A stretch of 64,000 bases of DNA, taken from the NCBI GenBank assembly GCA_964430875.1, contig CAYSHP010000002.1, positions 1 to 64,000 of the forward strand. The letters are read 5' to 3'. The notes below the pieces were generated by a model, which did not search any database, was not told where the DNA came from, and was given only the letters and a program-made list of their open reading frames with translations. The first letter of the stretch is position 1. Each line of letters begins with the position of its first letter. The position numbers and the translations under genes were made by a program. Positions 35,533-44,092 of this stretch are shown piece after piece. Source of the DNA: M55B127 sp035269185 (GTDB taxonomy: Bacteria > Bacillota > Halanaerobiia > Halanaerobiales > M55B127).

Positions 35533-37257
35533 TTGAAAGCTTATAAAAAATTATTCAGATATATGAAACCATATATGGGGAAATTAATTGGAGGATTTAT
35601 AAGCCTAATCCTGGTAGGGATAATAGGTTTATTAATACCCTGGTTATTTAAATTTTTAATAGATGATGTTCTTATTGCTGGTAATGAATTAATATTAAAT
35701 TACATAGCAGCGGGTGCTGTCTTATTATATTTTTTTAAAGGTGTATTTAATTATACCCAAAAATATTTAATTTCCGGTTTAAGCCAGCATGTTATTGTTG
35801 ATTTAAGAAAAGATATCTATCAACACCTACAAAAACTATCATTAAGTTTTTTTGAGAGACAGCGCACTGGTGATTTAATGTCGAGAATAACCAATGATGT
35901 TAATGTAATTCAGACTAGTTTAACACAAGGTTTATCAAATCTTGTTTTACAACCGCTAATGGTTATCGGAATAGTGGGATTTTTACTTTACATAGACTGG
36001 AAGTTAGCTATGGTTTCCTTTATAGTTATTCCCTTAATTTCTTTTGCAATAAGTAAGTTTGGTTTTAAAATGAGATCGATAAGTACTAAGATTCAAAATG
36101 AAATGAGTAATGTTACTAATATTTTACAGGAAACACTTTCAGCAGTCAGAATAGTAAAAGCATTTAATAATGAAGAAAAAGAAATTCAAAAGTTTTCTAG
36201 AGCAAATGATCGCACCCTAGAAGAAAATTTAAAAGGAGTACAGGTTGAAGCCACAATTACTCCGGTTGTAGAATTGATCATTGCTATAGGATCTGCTGCT
36301 TTTTTATGGTATGGAGGTCACAAAGTACTAAGAGGAGCCATGACAACTGGTGAATTAATAACTTTCATCGGTTATATCGGACTTCTAATTAGTCCAATAA
36401 ATATTTTAAGTAAAAGCTATAATCTAATGCAGAAGGCAGTAGGTGCTTCTGAAAGAATTTTTAATCTTTTAAATGTAGACGAAAAAGTTGTTGAAAAAGA
36501 AGATGCTATAGAGATGCCACCTATAAAAGGGAATGTGGAGTTTAGAGATGTAAGTTTTAGTTATAAAAAAAGTGACGAAGTATTAAAAAATGTTAATATA
36601 GAAGCTGAGCCCGGTGAAATGGTTGCTTTTGTAGGTCATAGTGGAGCTGGAAAAACAACTTTAGTTAATTTAATACCTCGCTTTTATGATGTTGATGAGG
36701 GAGAAATTTTAATAGATGATATTAATATAAAGGATGTAAAAATTAATACATTACGCAAACAAATCGGTATTGTGCCCCAAGAAACTGTTCTTTTTAAAGG
36801 AACAATAGCTGAGAATATAGCTTATGGAGCAGATCATAAGTCCAGAGAAGAGATAATTGAAGCCGCTAAAAAAGCTAATGCCCATCAGTTTATTTCTGAT
36901 TTTACTGATGGCTATGATACAGAAGTAGGAGAAAGGGGAGTTTCTCTTTCTGGTGGACAAAAACAAAGAATATCTATTGCGAGAGCCTTATTAACTGACC
37001 ATAAAATTTTAATATTAGATGAGGCAACTTCCTCTTTAGATTTAAAATCAGAATCTTTAATTCAGGAAGCTTTAGAAAGATTAATTGAGGATAGGACCAC
37101 CTTTGTTATTGCACACCGATTATCAACAGTTATTAATGCTGATAAGATTATAGTATTAGAAGAAGGAGAGATTGTTGAAAAAGGCAAACATGAAGATTTA
37201 ATTCAAAAAGAAGGTTATTATTATAATTTATATAAATCTCAATTTGCACAGGGATGA
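35533..37257 (+). CDS. msbA: MsbA-like ABC exporter (lipid flippase type)
   Basis: One polypeptide has a six-helix membrane domain (about 1-310) and a nucleotide-binding domain (about 330-574). NBD motifs are GHSGAGKTT (Walker A), LSGGQKQR (signature), ILDEATSSLD (Walker B plus D-loop) and the AHRLS H-loop. FFERQRTGDLMSRITNDV is typical of MsbA-type exporters. TTG at 35533 is 8 nt after GGAGG (35520-35524); the TTG codons at 35518 and 35527 are too close to or before the SD. Location between two LPS-type gene groups suggests lipid A/LOS flipping, though peptide or drug export is possible. Confidence 0.82.
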   Translation: MKAYKKLFRYMKPYMGKLIGGFISLILVGIIGLLIPWLFKFLIDDVLIAGNELILNYIAAGAVLLYFFKGVFNYTQKYLISGLSQHVIVDLRKDIYQHLQKLSLSFFERQRTGDLMSRITNDVNVIQTSLTQGLSNLVLQPLMVIGIVGFLLYIDWKLAMVSFIVIPLISFAISKFGFKMRSISTKIQNEMSNVTNILQETLSAVRIVKAFNNEEKEIQKFSRANDRTLEENLKGVQVEATITPVVELIIAIGSAAFLWYGGHKVLRGAMTTGELITFIGYIGLLISPINILSKSYNLMQKAVGASERIFNLLNVDEKVVEKEDAIEMPPIKGNVEFRDVSFSYKKSDEVLKNVNIEAEPGEMVAFVGHSGAGKTTLVNLIPRFYDVDEGEILIDDINIKDVKINTLRKQIGIVPQETVLFKGTIAENIAYGADHKSREEIIEAAKKANAHQFISDFTDGYDTEVGERGVSLSGGQKQRISIARALLTDHKILILDEATSSLDLKSESLIQEALERLIEDRTTFVIAHRLSTVINADKIIVLEEGEIVEKGKHEDLIQKEGYYYNLYKSQFAQG

Positions 37258-37262
37258 TAAAA

Positions 37263-38453
37263 ATGGAAAATAAAAAAAGTATATTGTTTGTAAGTAATGG
37301 GCATGGAGAAGATATTATTACAGCCCAAATAATACAAACAATATTCAAAAAAACAAAAAAAGATGACCTTAATATTGATGTGTTACCTATTGTGGGAGAA
37401 GGTAACCGATTTAAAGATTTACCGGTTAATATTTTAGGGCCAGAAGTGAAACTGCCAAGTGGTGGTTTTGCACGTAATAGTCTTACTAATCTTTTAAAAG
37501 ACCTTAAAGCAGGTTTGTTAAGTAAGACTTATAAACAGGTCAGAGATTTAATTAAAAGCAGAAAAGAAGATGAACTATCAGTGGTGGTAGGAGATATTTA
37601 TATACTATTATTAACTGGAATTTTTAAAGGTGGCAAGATTATATTTTTCCCAACTGCTAAATCAGAATATATTGAGGGGCATTATAAGATAGAGAGATAT
37701 TTGATGAAAAAATTTGCGAATTTAGTCTTACCCCGGGATGAAAAGACAAAAAATGATCTGAAAGCTCATAATATAAACACAGAATTTTATGGGAATTTAA
37801 TGATGGACTGCTTTAATATAAATAATATTAAATTTGATATTGATTATGATAAAATTAAGATAGGTATCCTGCCCGGTAGCAGGGAAGAAGCCTATGACAA
37901 TATGTTAGATTTTTTAAATGTAATTGAGAATTTAGAAGATTTAACAACCGACCAATTCGAATTTTTAACAGCTGTGGCCAACAACTTTTCACTTGCTTCT
38001 TTAAAGGAGAAGTTAAAAAATACAAGCTGGGACATTATTGATAAAAAAGACGAATATATTAAATTACAGTTAAAATCTCCAAAAGGTAATAGTAGAATTT
38101 CAATTATTTATAATGGTTTTGGAGATGTATTAGATCAAGCCAAACTTTTTATGGGTATGGCCGGCACTGCTAATGAACAGGCTGCCGGTATGGGTAAACC
38201 TGTTATTATTTTCCCGGGTACAGGTGCACAGTTTACTTATGAATTTGCAGTTGATCAAAAGAGATTACTCGGGGAAGGTGTAAAATTTGTAGATAGAGAT
38301 TTTAATAAAGTAGCTTATGCAATTTTAGAACTATTAGAAGATGAAGAAGAATATAAAAAGAGAAGTAATGCTGGTAAAAATAGAATGGGAGATAGAGGTG
38401 CAGCTGATAAAACAGCTAAAAGAGTATTGGATTATTTGCAGAAAGGTGATTAG
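37263..38453 (+). CDS. Lipid-A-disaccharide synthase-related protein
   Basis: The protein opens with ILFVSNGHGEDIITAQII, the signature of a branch of LpxB-related proteins best known from cyanobacteria and some diderm Firmicutes. GILPGSREEAYDNML and GMAGTANEQAAGMGKPVIIF correspond to the GT-B donor-binding region. About 396 residues. An ATG at 37254 overlaps the previous stop; the ATG at 37263 has the better ribosome spacing. It is clearly different from the LpxB-like protein at 30102, so the cluster has two members of the superfamily. Confidence 0.75.
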   Translation: MENKKSILFVSNGHGEDIITAQIIQTIFKKTKKDDLNIDVLPIVGEGNRFKDLPVNILGPEVKLPSGGFARNSLTNLLKDLKAGLLSKTYKQVRDLIKSRKEDELSVVVGDIYILLLTGIFKGGKIIFFPTAKSEYIEGHYKIERYLMKKFANLVLPRDEKTKNDLKAHNINTEFYGNLMMDCFNINNIKFDIDYDKIKIGILPGSREEAYDNMLDFLNVIENLEDLTTDQFEFLTAVANNFSLASLKEKLKNTSWDIIDKKDEYIKLQLKSPKGNSRISIIYNGFGDVLDQAKLFMGMAGTANEQAAGMGKPVIIFPGTGAQFTYEFAVDQKRLLGEGVKFVDRDFNKVAYAILELLEDEEEYKKRSNAGKNRMGDRGAADKTAKRVLDYLQKGD

Positions 38454-39572
38454 ATGGATAAAGTTTCAAAAGTATGGGAACGTATAACTGGTTTTACAAT
38501 GAACATACATCCAGCTTTTAATTTATTAAATTTAATAATACTTTCTTCTCTTAGATTTAAAAGATTAAAAAATGCTAAATGGAATAAAATAAATTTATAT
38601 ATGTGGGCTGGTTTATTTATAACGGGTATTATAAGTGTAAGCGGTGCTTACGATCTATCACTTGCTTTTTCTTCAGCTTTAATACCCTTCGTTTTTATCT
38701 GGCTATATATATTAGGTAAATATATGATTGATAATCCGAAAGTATTTATAAAAGATATGGTCAGAGGTACAACAATTTTAGGGCTTATTACTTTTTTAGC
38801 CCGTTATTTTTCCTGGAGATTTGTTTATCATGGTTTTGTAATTATCAAGGGCCAGGGAAGGGCTGATATATTAGGTATAGGAGACAACGGCCTTGGTGTA
38901 ATAATTCAGGCTGGTATTATTGGAGCTTTGGGTCTTTTAATTGTAGTTAAAAGTAAAAAGGAAAAGCTCTTTTATTTTATTTATTTAATTATAAACCTTA
39001 GTGCTTTAATTATTTCTAGTTCAAGAGGAGCCATGGTGGGAACTGCGGCCGGCAGCTTTCTTTTAACTATTTTAATGTCCTGGAAAGTGATTGCCATCAT
39101 AACTACCTTAGTTGGTATTGCTTTATTTACTAACAATAGTTTTTATAAAAGAGCTCTTTCTATTTTTTCATTAGATGATCGTAGTAATTATATGAGGATT
39201 AAAGTTTATGAAGGAACCTTAAATTTAATAAAAGACCATTTCTTTTTTGGAGTAGGTCCTGGTAATTTTGAAACGGTTTATCCTCAATACCGTGTGCCTG
39301 GTGAAAAAATACAGGCTATAACTCCTCATAATAATTATTTTAATATAATTAGCGGCTGGGGTATTATAGGGGGATTATTCTTTTTTGGCTGGATTTTTTA
39401 TACAATAGCCAGGAATGTTTGTAAAGCACATGATAAATATAAGAAGATAATAATTGCTATTTTAATTGCTTTTTGGGTTCATGTAATATTTAATGATTTA
39501 GCAACTGCATATTCTGCTATCCTAATGGGCTTACTTGATAATCAAGCATTTAATATTCAAAATAAAAGTTAA
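38454..39572 (+). CDS. O-antigen ligase/polymerase-like membrane protein
   Basis: A polytopic protein of 372 residues with about ten hydrophobic stretches. The large loop contains FGVGPGNFETVYPQYR and TPHNNYFNIISGWGIIGG, the Wzy_C/WaaL signature including the conserved histidine. Such proteins join a polysaccharide from undecaprenyl pyrophosphate to a lipid acceptor or polymerise O-units. It begins directly after the previous gene's stop. Ligase and polymerase functions cannot be told apart by sequence alone. Confidence 0.82.
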   Translation: MDKVSKVWERITGFTMNIHPAFNLLNLIILSSLRFKRLKNAKWNKINLYMWAGLFITGIISVSGAYDLSLAFSSALIPFVFIWLYILGKYMIDNPKVFIKDMVRGTTILGLITFLARYFSWRFVYHGFVIIKGQGRADILGIGDNGLGVIIQAGIIGALGLLIVVKSKKEKLFYFIYLIINLSALIISSSRGAMVGTAAGSFLLTILMSWKVIAIITTLVGIALFTNNSFYKRALSIFSLDDRSNYMRIKVYEGTLNLIKDHFFFGVGPGNFETVYPQYRVPGEKIQAITPHNNYFNIISGWGIIGGLFFFGWIFYTIARNVCKAHDKYKKIIIAILIAFWVHVIFNDLATAYSAILMGLLDNQAFNIQNKS

Positions 39573-39603
39573 TTATTAGTATAAATTTCATATGATTAGT
39601 TGA

Positions 39604-39640
39604 AGGCTTAACCTTAATTATTTTGGGTTAAGCTTTTTTT
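39604..39640 (+). terminator. Terminator of the envelope cluster
   Basis: GCTTAACC (39606-39613) pairs with GGTTAAGC (39626-39633), followed by seven T residues. Confidence 0.8.
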
Positions 39641-39731
39641 AATATAAATAAGCTTTTATTATTAAATATGAAGACTTATTTAACTTAATAATAAGTATTA
39701 TGTAATCACTTTACAGAATTTAAAATAATAC

Positions 39732-39755
39732 TTTGATAATATACATATGATTAAA
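39732..39755. promoter_or_regulatory. Inverted repeat upstream of the MFS gene
   Basis: TTTGATAATAT and ATATGATTAAA flank a 2-bp centre with 9 of 11 symmetric positions. The left half resembles one half of a Fur-type 7-1-7 site. It may be an operator for the MFS gene. No clear -10/-35 pair could be fixed. Confidence 0.35.
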
Positions 39756-39774
39756 ACTAAAGGAGGTAATTATT

Positions 39775-41007
39775 ATCAAAGTCAATAATAAAAAAGTTTA
39801 CTTTATATTTTTATGGCATGGAGCTTTTCTAGCACTTACCATGTCAATGATAGATTTAAATACAGTACTACCTTCCTTAATATCAGAACTAATTGATTCG
39901 AAAATCATTTTCGGCCTCCTTTATTCAATGATTTTGGGAGTACCCCGTTTATTTAATATAATATTTAGTCATTTTTTAAGTTACATTAAATATAAAAAGA
40001 AAGTTTTAATTACCGGTATTTATTTAAGGGCTTTTTCATTTTTAGGTATGGCTTTAACCACCTATTATTATGGTAAAGATAATCCCGGCATAGTGATTAT
40101 CTTCTTTTTTATTTGGATTTTTATGTTTTCGATTAGCGGTGGTTTTGCTTCCCTATCATATAATGAAATTATCGGCAAATTAACTACTAAGGGCCAGCGG
40201 GAGAAGATTTTTGCTTCCAAACAGTTTGTGGCCTCTATTATGGCTTTTTCGGGAGGCTTAATTGTAAAATATATTTTTAGTCCCGGCAAGTATACTTTTC
40301 CTAATAATTATAGTATATTACTTTTCATTGGTTTTGTTGGTTTAATCATTGCAGCCTTCTCATTTTGGATGATAGATGAAGAACCATCTGTGGTAAGTGA
40401 AGAGAAGTTAAAATTAATTAAGTTTTTAAAAAGAGTGCCTAATCTTTTAAGAAACGATCCTAAATTTCTTAAATTTGTTTTAATAGAAAACATGTCTAGT
40501 TTTAGTATGATGGTCTTACCTTTCTATATTGTATATGCCAAAGACACTTTTAATTTAGCTAGTGAATATGTAGGTACCTTCCTCTTATTTCAAATTGTTG
40601 GTATGATTACCTCTAATCTATTTTGGGGATATATAGGAGATAAAAAAGGTGCTCGCTATGTAGTGCGGGTCTGTATTTTATTAGGCGGAATTATACCGAT
40701 ATTAGCTTTAGTAGCCGGCAGAATGAACCCTGGTATTTATAAATATCTATTCTTTTTGGTAGGTTTTGTAATGAGTGGTAGAAAGATTGGCTTTTTACCC
40801 TATTTATTAGATATTGCGCCCGAAGAAAAAAGAACGGTTTATTTAGGAATTAGAGATAGTTTAAATATATTAATAATAATATTGCCTTTATTGGGGGGAG
40901 TATTAATCAACTTTTTAGGATATACCTTAACCTTTATTATAGTATCAATTGTAATGTTATTTGCCTTTTTTACTGATCGGCGTGATGAATGTATATTATT
41001 GCACTAA
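39775..41007 (+). CDS. MFS transporter (non-ATG start)
   Basis: A polytopic major-facilitator protein of about 410 residues; RKIGFLPYLLDIAPEEKRTVYLG fits the loop between late helices. The first ATG (39841) falls in the middle of the first membrane helix. The open frame upstream reads KVNNKKVYFIFLWHGAFLAL and then the known sequence, completing the helix. A perfect AAGGAGG (39760-39766) has ATC-AAA 8 nt downstream at 39775; two ATT codons lie directly before it (39769, 39772). No ATG, GTG or TTG is in frame there. The substrate is unknown; neighbouring feoAB hints at a metal-related or general exporter. Confidence 0.72.
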   Translation: MKVNNKKVYFIFLWHGAFLALTMSMIDLNTVLPSLISELIDSKIIFGLLYSMILGVPRLFNIIFSHFLSYIKYKKKVLITGIYLRAFSFLGMALTTYYYGKDNPGIVIIFFFIWIFMFSISGGFASLSYNEIIGKLTTKGQREKIFASKQFVASIMAFSGGLIVKYIFSPGKYTFPNNYSILLFIGFVGLIIAAFSFWMIDEEPSVVSEEKLKLIKFLKRVPNLLRNDPKFLKFVLIENMSSFSMMVLPFYIVYAKDTFNLASEYVGTFLLFQIVGMITSNLFWGYIGDKKGARYVVRVCILLGGIIPILALVAGRMNPGIYKYLFFLVGFVMSGRKIGFLPYLLDIAPEEKRTVYLGIRDSLNILIIILPLLGGVLINFLGYTLTFIIVSIVMLFAFFTDRRDECILLH

Positions 41008-41027
41008 TCTGTGAGTTATGTTAAGAT
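40999..41027 (+). promoter_or_regulatory. Sigma-A-type promoter of feoAB
   Basis: TTGCAC and TAAGAT with 17-nt spacing; the -35 overlaps the end of the MFS gene. The predicted start near 41034 is just before the Fur-like box. Confidence 0.5.
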
Positions 41028-41042
41028 AGATATGTGCCAAAT

Positions 41043-41057
41043 TGAGAATGAATATCA
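41043..41057 (+). promoter_or_regulatory. Fur-like iron box upstream of feoA
   Basis: TGAGAATGAATATCA matches the 7-1-7 Fur consensus TGATAAT-N-ATTATCA at 12 of 14 positions. It lies downstream of the promoter and 27 nt before the feoA start, a place where a bound repressor would block transcription when iron is sufficient. Confidence 0.65.
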
Positions 41058-41083
41058 ATATAGATTCAGGAGATGATGTAATA

Positions 41084-41329
41084 GTGAAAGCTCAAATTGT
41101 TTCTTTGGCTAATTTGAAAGCTGGAGAAAGCGGAACTGTATATGAATTTAAAGGTGGAGAAAGATTACGTAAAAAATTAGATTCCCTAGGTATAAGACAG
41201 GGTAAAAATGTAAAAAAAGTAAGTGATATGGTTTTAAGGGGTCCTATTACTATCCAGATAGAAAATAGTTCACGAGTTGCCATTGGTCGCGGGATGGCAG
41301 AAAAGATCTTGGTAAAGGTTGGTAAATAG
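41084..41329 (+). CDS. feoA: Ferrous iron transport protein A
   Basis: FeoA is a small SH3-like cytoplasmic partner of FeoB. The protein begins KAQIVSLANLKAGESGTV and has DSLGIRQGKNVKKVSD and GRGMAEKILV, the expected fold elements. The GTG at 41084 lies after AGGAGATGATG and gives 81 residues, the usual length. Earlier in-frame TTG/ATG codons (41042, 41048) lie inside the Fur-like box and are not credible. feoB begins 1 nt after its stop. Confidence 0.88.
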   Translation: MKAQIVSLANLKAGESGTVYEFKGGERLRKKLDSLGIRQGKNVKKVSDMVLRGPITIQIENSSRVAIGRGMAEKILVKVGK

Positions 41330-41330
41330 G

Positions 41331-43136
41331 ATGAAAGTTATTTTAATGGGTAATCCTAATGTTGGTAAAAGTGTAATTTTTTCGAGACTTACAGGTACCA
41401 GTGTAACCTCTTCTAACTATGCCGGTACCACAGTTGAATATAAAAAGGGTTTATTTAAACATCAAGGTAAAAGTGTTGAATTGATCGATGCTCCCGGTAC
41501 TTATACTTTAGATCCTACAAATAAGGCCGAAGAAGTTGCCGTTGAGATGTTAAAAGAGGGTGATTTAGTATTTAATATTGTTGATGCTACAAATTTAGAG
41601 AGAAATCTTAATTTAACCTTACAGTTATTAGAACAGGATATCCCTGTTGTGGTATTACTAAATATGTGGGATGAAACCCATCACAAGGGGATTAATATTG
41701 ATCTTAAAAAACTGCGGGAAGAACTTAAAGTCCCAGTAATTCCGACTGTAGCAACTACGGGTAATGGCCTCAAACAGGTTTTGGATTATTTAGATTATCG
41801 TGAGGTTAAAGAATTTAAAAAGAGATCTTCTGAAGAAAGATGGGTTGAAATCGGACATATAATTAATGATGTACAACATATTGAGCCTAAACACCACTCT
41901 ACTAAAGAAATAATGGAAGAATATACTTTAAAAACCTGGACAGGTATTCCGATTGCAGCTTTAGTCTTGTATTTAACTTTTGTGGTGATAAGGTTCATAG
42001 GAGAAGGGTTGATAGATTACATAGCAAACCCTTTCTTTACAGGTCCTTTTCAAAGATTTTTAATGCAGATTAGTCAATTTTTGACTGAAGGATCTTTTTT
42101 ACATGATCTATTTATAGGTCAATTAGTAAATGGTCAGATTGATTTTGAACAATCATTTGGACTTTTAACTACCGGTATTTACATACCGTTTGCAGCGGTA
42201 TTACCTTATATAGTTTCTTTTTACTTTGTATTAAGTATTTTAGAAGATTCTGGTTATCTGCCGCGTTTAGCTGTCTTGGTAGATAATGTTATGCATAAAG
42301 TTGGTTTACATGGTTTTTCAATAATTCCCATGATTTTAGGATTTGGCTGTAATGTACCCGCTGCCCTGGCAGCCCGTAACTTAGACAGTAAAAGAGAGCA
42401 GTTTATTGCCAGTACATTAATGTCTATCTCCATTCCGTGTATGGCGCAAACGGCTATGATTATAGGGCTAGTAGGTGCTTTTGGCGGTATATATGTATTC
42501 TATGTTTTTGCTGCATTATTTATAGTTTGGATTATTGTCGGACTTATCTTAAATTATTTTTTACCAGGTTACAGCAGTGACTTGTTAATTGAAATTCCGA
42601 CTTTAAGATTTCCCTTACTGGATATAGTATTTAAAAAGTTGTGGATGAGAATTACTAATTTCTTAAAAGAGGCCATTCCTTTTGTATTATTAGGTGTATT
42701 AGCAGTTAATGTACTTTACGCCTTGGGCTTTTTTGCTTTCTTGACTCGGATTATAGGGCCAGCTTTTTCGACCTTATTTGGACTACCGAAAGAAGTAATT
42801 TCAGCTTTGCTCATGGGTTTTTTAAGAAAAGACTTAGCAATGGGAATGTTAGCTCCACTTGATTTAACAGTCAAACAGCTTGTAATTTCCAGTACAATCT
42901 TAACTGTGTACTTCCCATGTGTAGCCACTTTTATTATTCTATTTAAGGAATTAGGCTTAAATAATATGTTAAAATCAGCCGGTGTAATGGTAGCAACTGC
43001 GGTTACAGTAGGTACTATCTTAAATATTGGTTTTAATTCAATATATGAATCGGTTGTAACTATGATCTTAATATTTATTATCATCTTTATTTTATATAGA
43101 TTGACAAGTAAAAAATATGAGCAAATTATGGAATAA
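41331..43136 (+). CDS. feoB: Ferrous iron transporter B
   Basis: FeoB imports Fe2+ across the inner membrane, gated by an N-terminal G domain. G motifs: GNPNVGKS (G1), DAPGTYTL (G3) and LNMWDE (G4; NxxD). The membrane part has GFGCNVPA, holding the conserved cysteine that matters for transport, and a second Gate-type repeat. At about 601 residues it is shorter than the 700-770 of proteobacterial forms. The ATG at 41331 (MKVILMGNPNVGKS) overlaps AGG; it forms an operon with feoA. Confidence 0.94.
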   Translation: MKVILMGNPNVGKSVIFSRLTGTSVTSSNYAGTTVEYKKGLFKHQGKSVELIDAPGTYTLDPTNKAEEVAVEMLKEGDLVFNIVDATNLERNLNLTLQLLEQDIPVVVLLNMWDETHHKGINIDLKKLREELKVPVIPTVATTGNGLKQVLDYLDYREVKEFKKRSSEERWVEIGHIINDVQHIEPKHHSTKEIMEEYTLKTWTGIPIAALVLYLTFVVIRFIGEGLIDYIANPFFTGPFQRFLMQISQFLTEGSFLHDLFIGQLVNGQIDFEQSFGLLTTGIYIPFAAVLPYIVSFYFVLSILEDSGYLPRLAVLVDNVMHKVGLHGFSIIPMILGFGCNVPAALAARNLDSKREQFIASTLMSISIPCMAQTAMIIGLVGAFGGIYVFYVFAALFIVWIIVGLILNYFLPGYSSDLLIEIPTLRFPLLDIVFKKLWMRITNFLKEAIPFVLLGVLAVNVLYALGFFAFLTRIIGPAFSTLFGLPKEVISALLMGFLRKDLAMGMLAPLDLTVKQLVISSTILTVYFPCVATFIILFKELGLNNMLKSAGVMVATAVTVGTILNIGFNSIYESVVTMILIFIIIFILYRLTSKKYEQIME

Positions 43137-43153
43137 AAAGGAGGATTTTAAAA

Positions 43154-44008
43154 ATGTATACAGTTAGCGAAGGAAAAATTAAGTTAGAACACGGTACAAT
43201 AAGTGAAGGATTAATAGCAATAGCAAGTGGTAAAGGTGGAGTCGGTAAATCAACCGTTACTGCTAATTTGGCTGTTGCCTTACAAAAACAAGGTAAACAA
43301 GTAGGTATTATAGATGCAGATGTACATGGATTTAGTATCCCACGTATTATCGGTCTAGAAGAACAGGTAAAAGTTGAACAGGAATCTGAATTAATCCACC
43401 CGGCTGAAAAAATGGGTGTTAAAGTAATATCAATGGGTTCTTTTGTACATGAACAAAATCCGGTAATCTGGAGAAGCCCCTTACTATTAGGTGCTTTACA
43501 GCAGTTCTTTAAAGATGTGATCTGGGGAGATTTAGATTATCTCTTACTTGACCTACCTCCTGGTACAGGAGATATGAGTCTAAATATTATGCAGAAACTG
43601 CCTCATGCTAGAACTTTAATTGTAACTACACCTCAAATTACAGCAACAAATGTAGCCGGTAGGGTTGGACATATGGCTGAAAAGATGGATTCAGATATAT
43701 TAGGTATTATTGAAAATATGGCTTACTATGAATGTTCTGAATGTGGCAACAAAGAATATATCTTTGGTCAAGGGGGAGGTAAAGAACTTGCTGATTTATT
43801 AGATGTTGATCTATTAGGACAATTACCTCTAATGACCCATGTCAGAGAAGGTGGAGATGAAGGTAATCCAGTTGTTAAAAAAGATAGTGATGATGATGTA
43901 AGTCAAGAATTTCTCAAGATAGCGCAAGAAGTTATCGATAGGAAAAAAGAATTTGATCCCAGCTTAAAACCAATGAACTTAAAAGGTGGACCTGGTGAGA
44001 ATCAGTAA
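43154..44008 (+). CDS. mrp: Mrp/NBP35-type Fe-S cluster carrier ATPase
   Basis: This P-loop protein of the Mrp/ApbC family handles iron-sulfur cluster delivery. Walker A is the deviant SGKGGVGKST (about 30-39), DADVHGFSIPRIIG follows, and the CxxC pair in CSECGNKE (about 197-204) is the cluster-binding site. LLLDLPPGTGDM is the switch II region. Length 284 is typical. It follows feoB by 17 nt after AAAGGAGG, a sensible pairing of iron import with cluster assembly; the bidirectional hairpin closes the operon. Confidence 0.9.
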   Translation: MYTVSEGKIKLEHGTISEGLIAIASGKGGVGKSTVTANLAVALQKQGKQVGIIDADVHGFSIPRIIGLEEQVKVEQESELIHPAEKMGVKVISMGSFVHEQNPVIWRSPLLLGALQQFFKDVIWGDLDYLLLDLPPGTGDMSLNIMQKLPHARTLIVTTPQITATNVAGRVGHMAEKMDSDILGIIENMAYYECSECGNKEYIFGQGGGKELADLLDVDLLGQLPLMTHVREGGDEGNPVVKKDSDDDVSQEFLKIAQEVIDRKKEFDPSLKPMNLKGGPGENQ

Positions 44009-44038
44009 TATTTATATTAAATAAAGAGGATAAAGATT

Positions 44039-44068
44039 AAAGCACCTGGTTTTTTAACCAGGTGCTTT
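44039..44068. terminator. Bidirectional terminator between mrp and the ZIP gene
   Basis: AAAGCACCTGGTT and AACCAGGTGCTTT form a 13-bp perfect stem with a 4-T loop; T residues follow on the plus strand and A residues precede, so it can serve both convergent genes. Confidence 0.9.
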
Positions 44069-44092
44069 TTCTACAACTTAAACAAATAGCAT

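Noticed and set aside
39841..41007. ATG at 39841 as start of the MFS gene
   Set aside because: It would cut the first membrane helix in half and has no ribosome site, while AAGGAGG lies 75 nt upstream before ATC-AAA.
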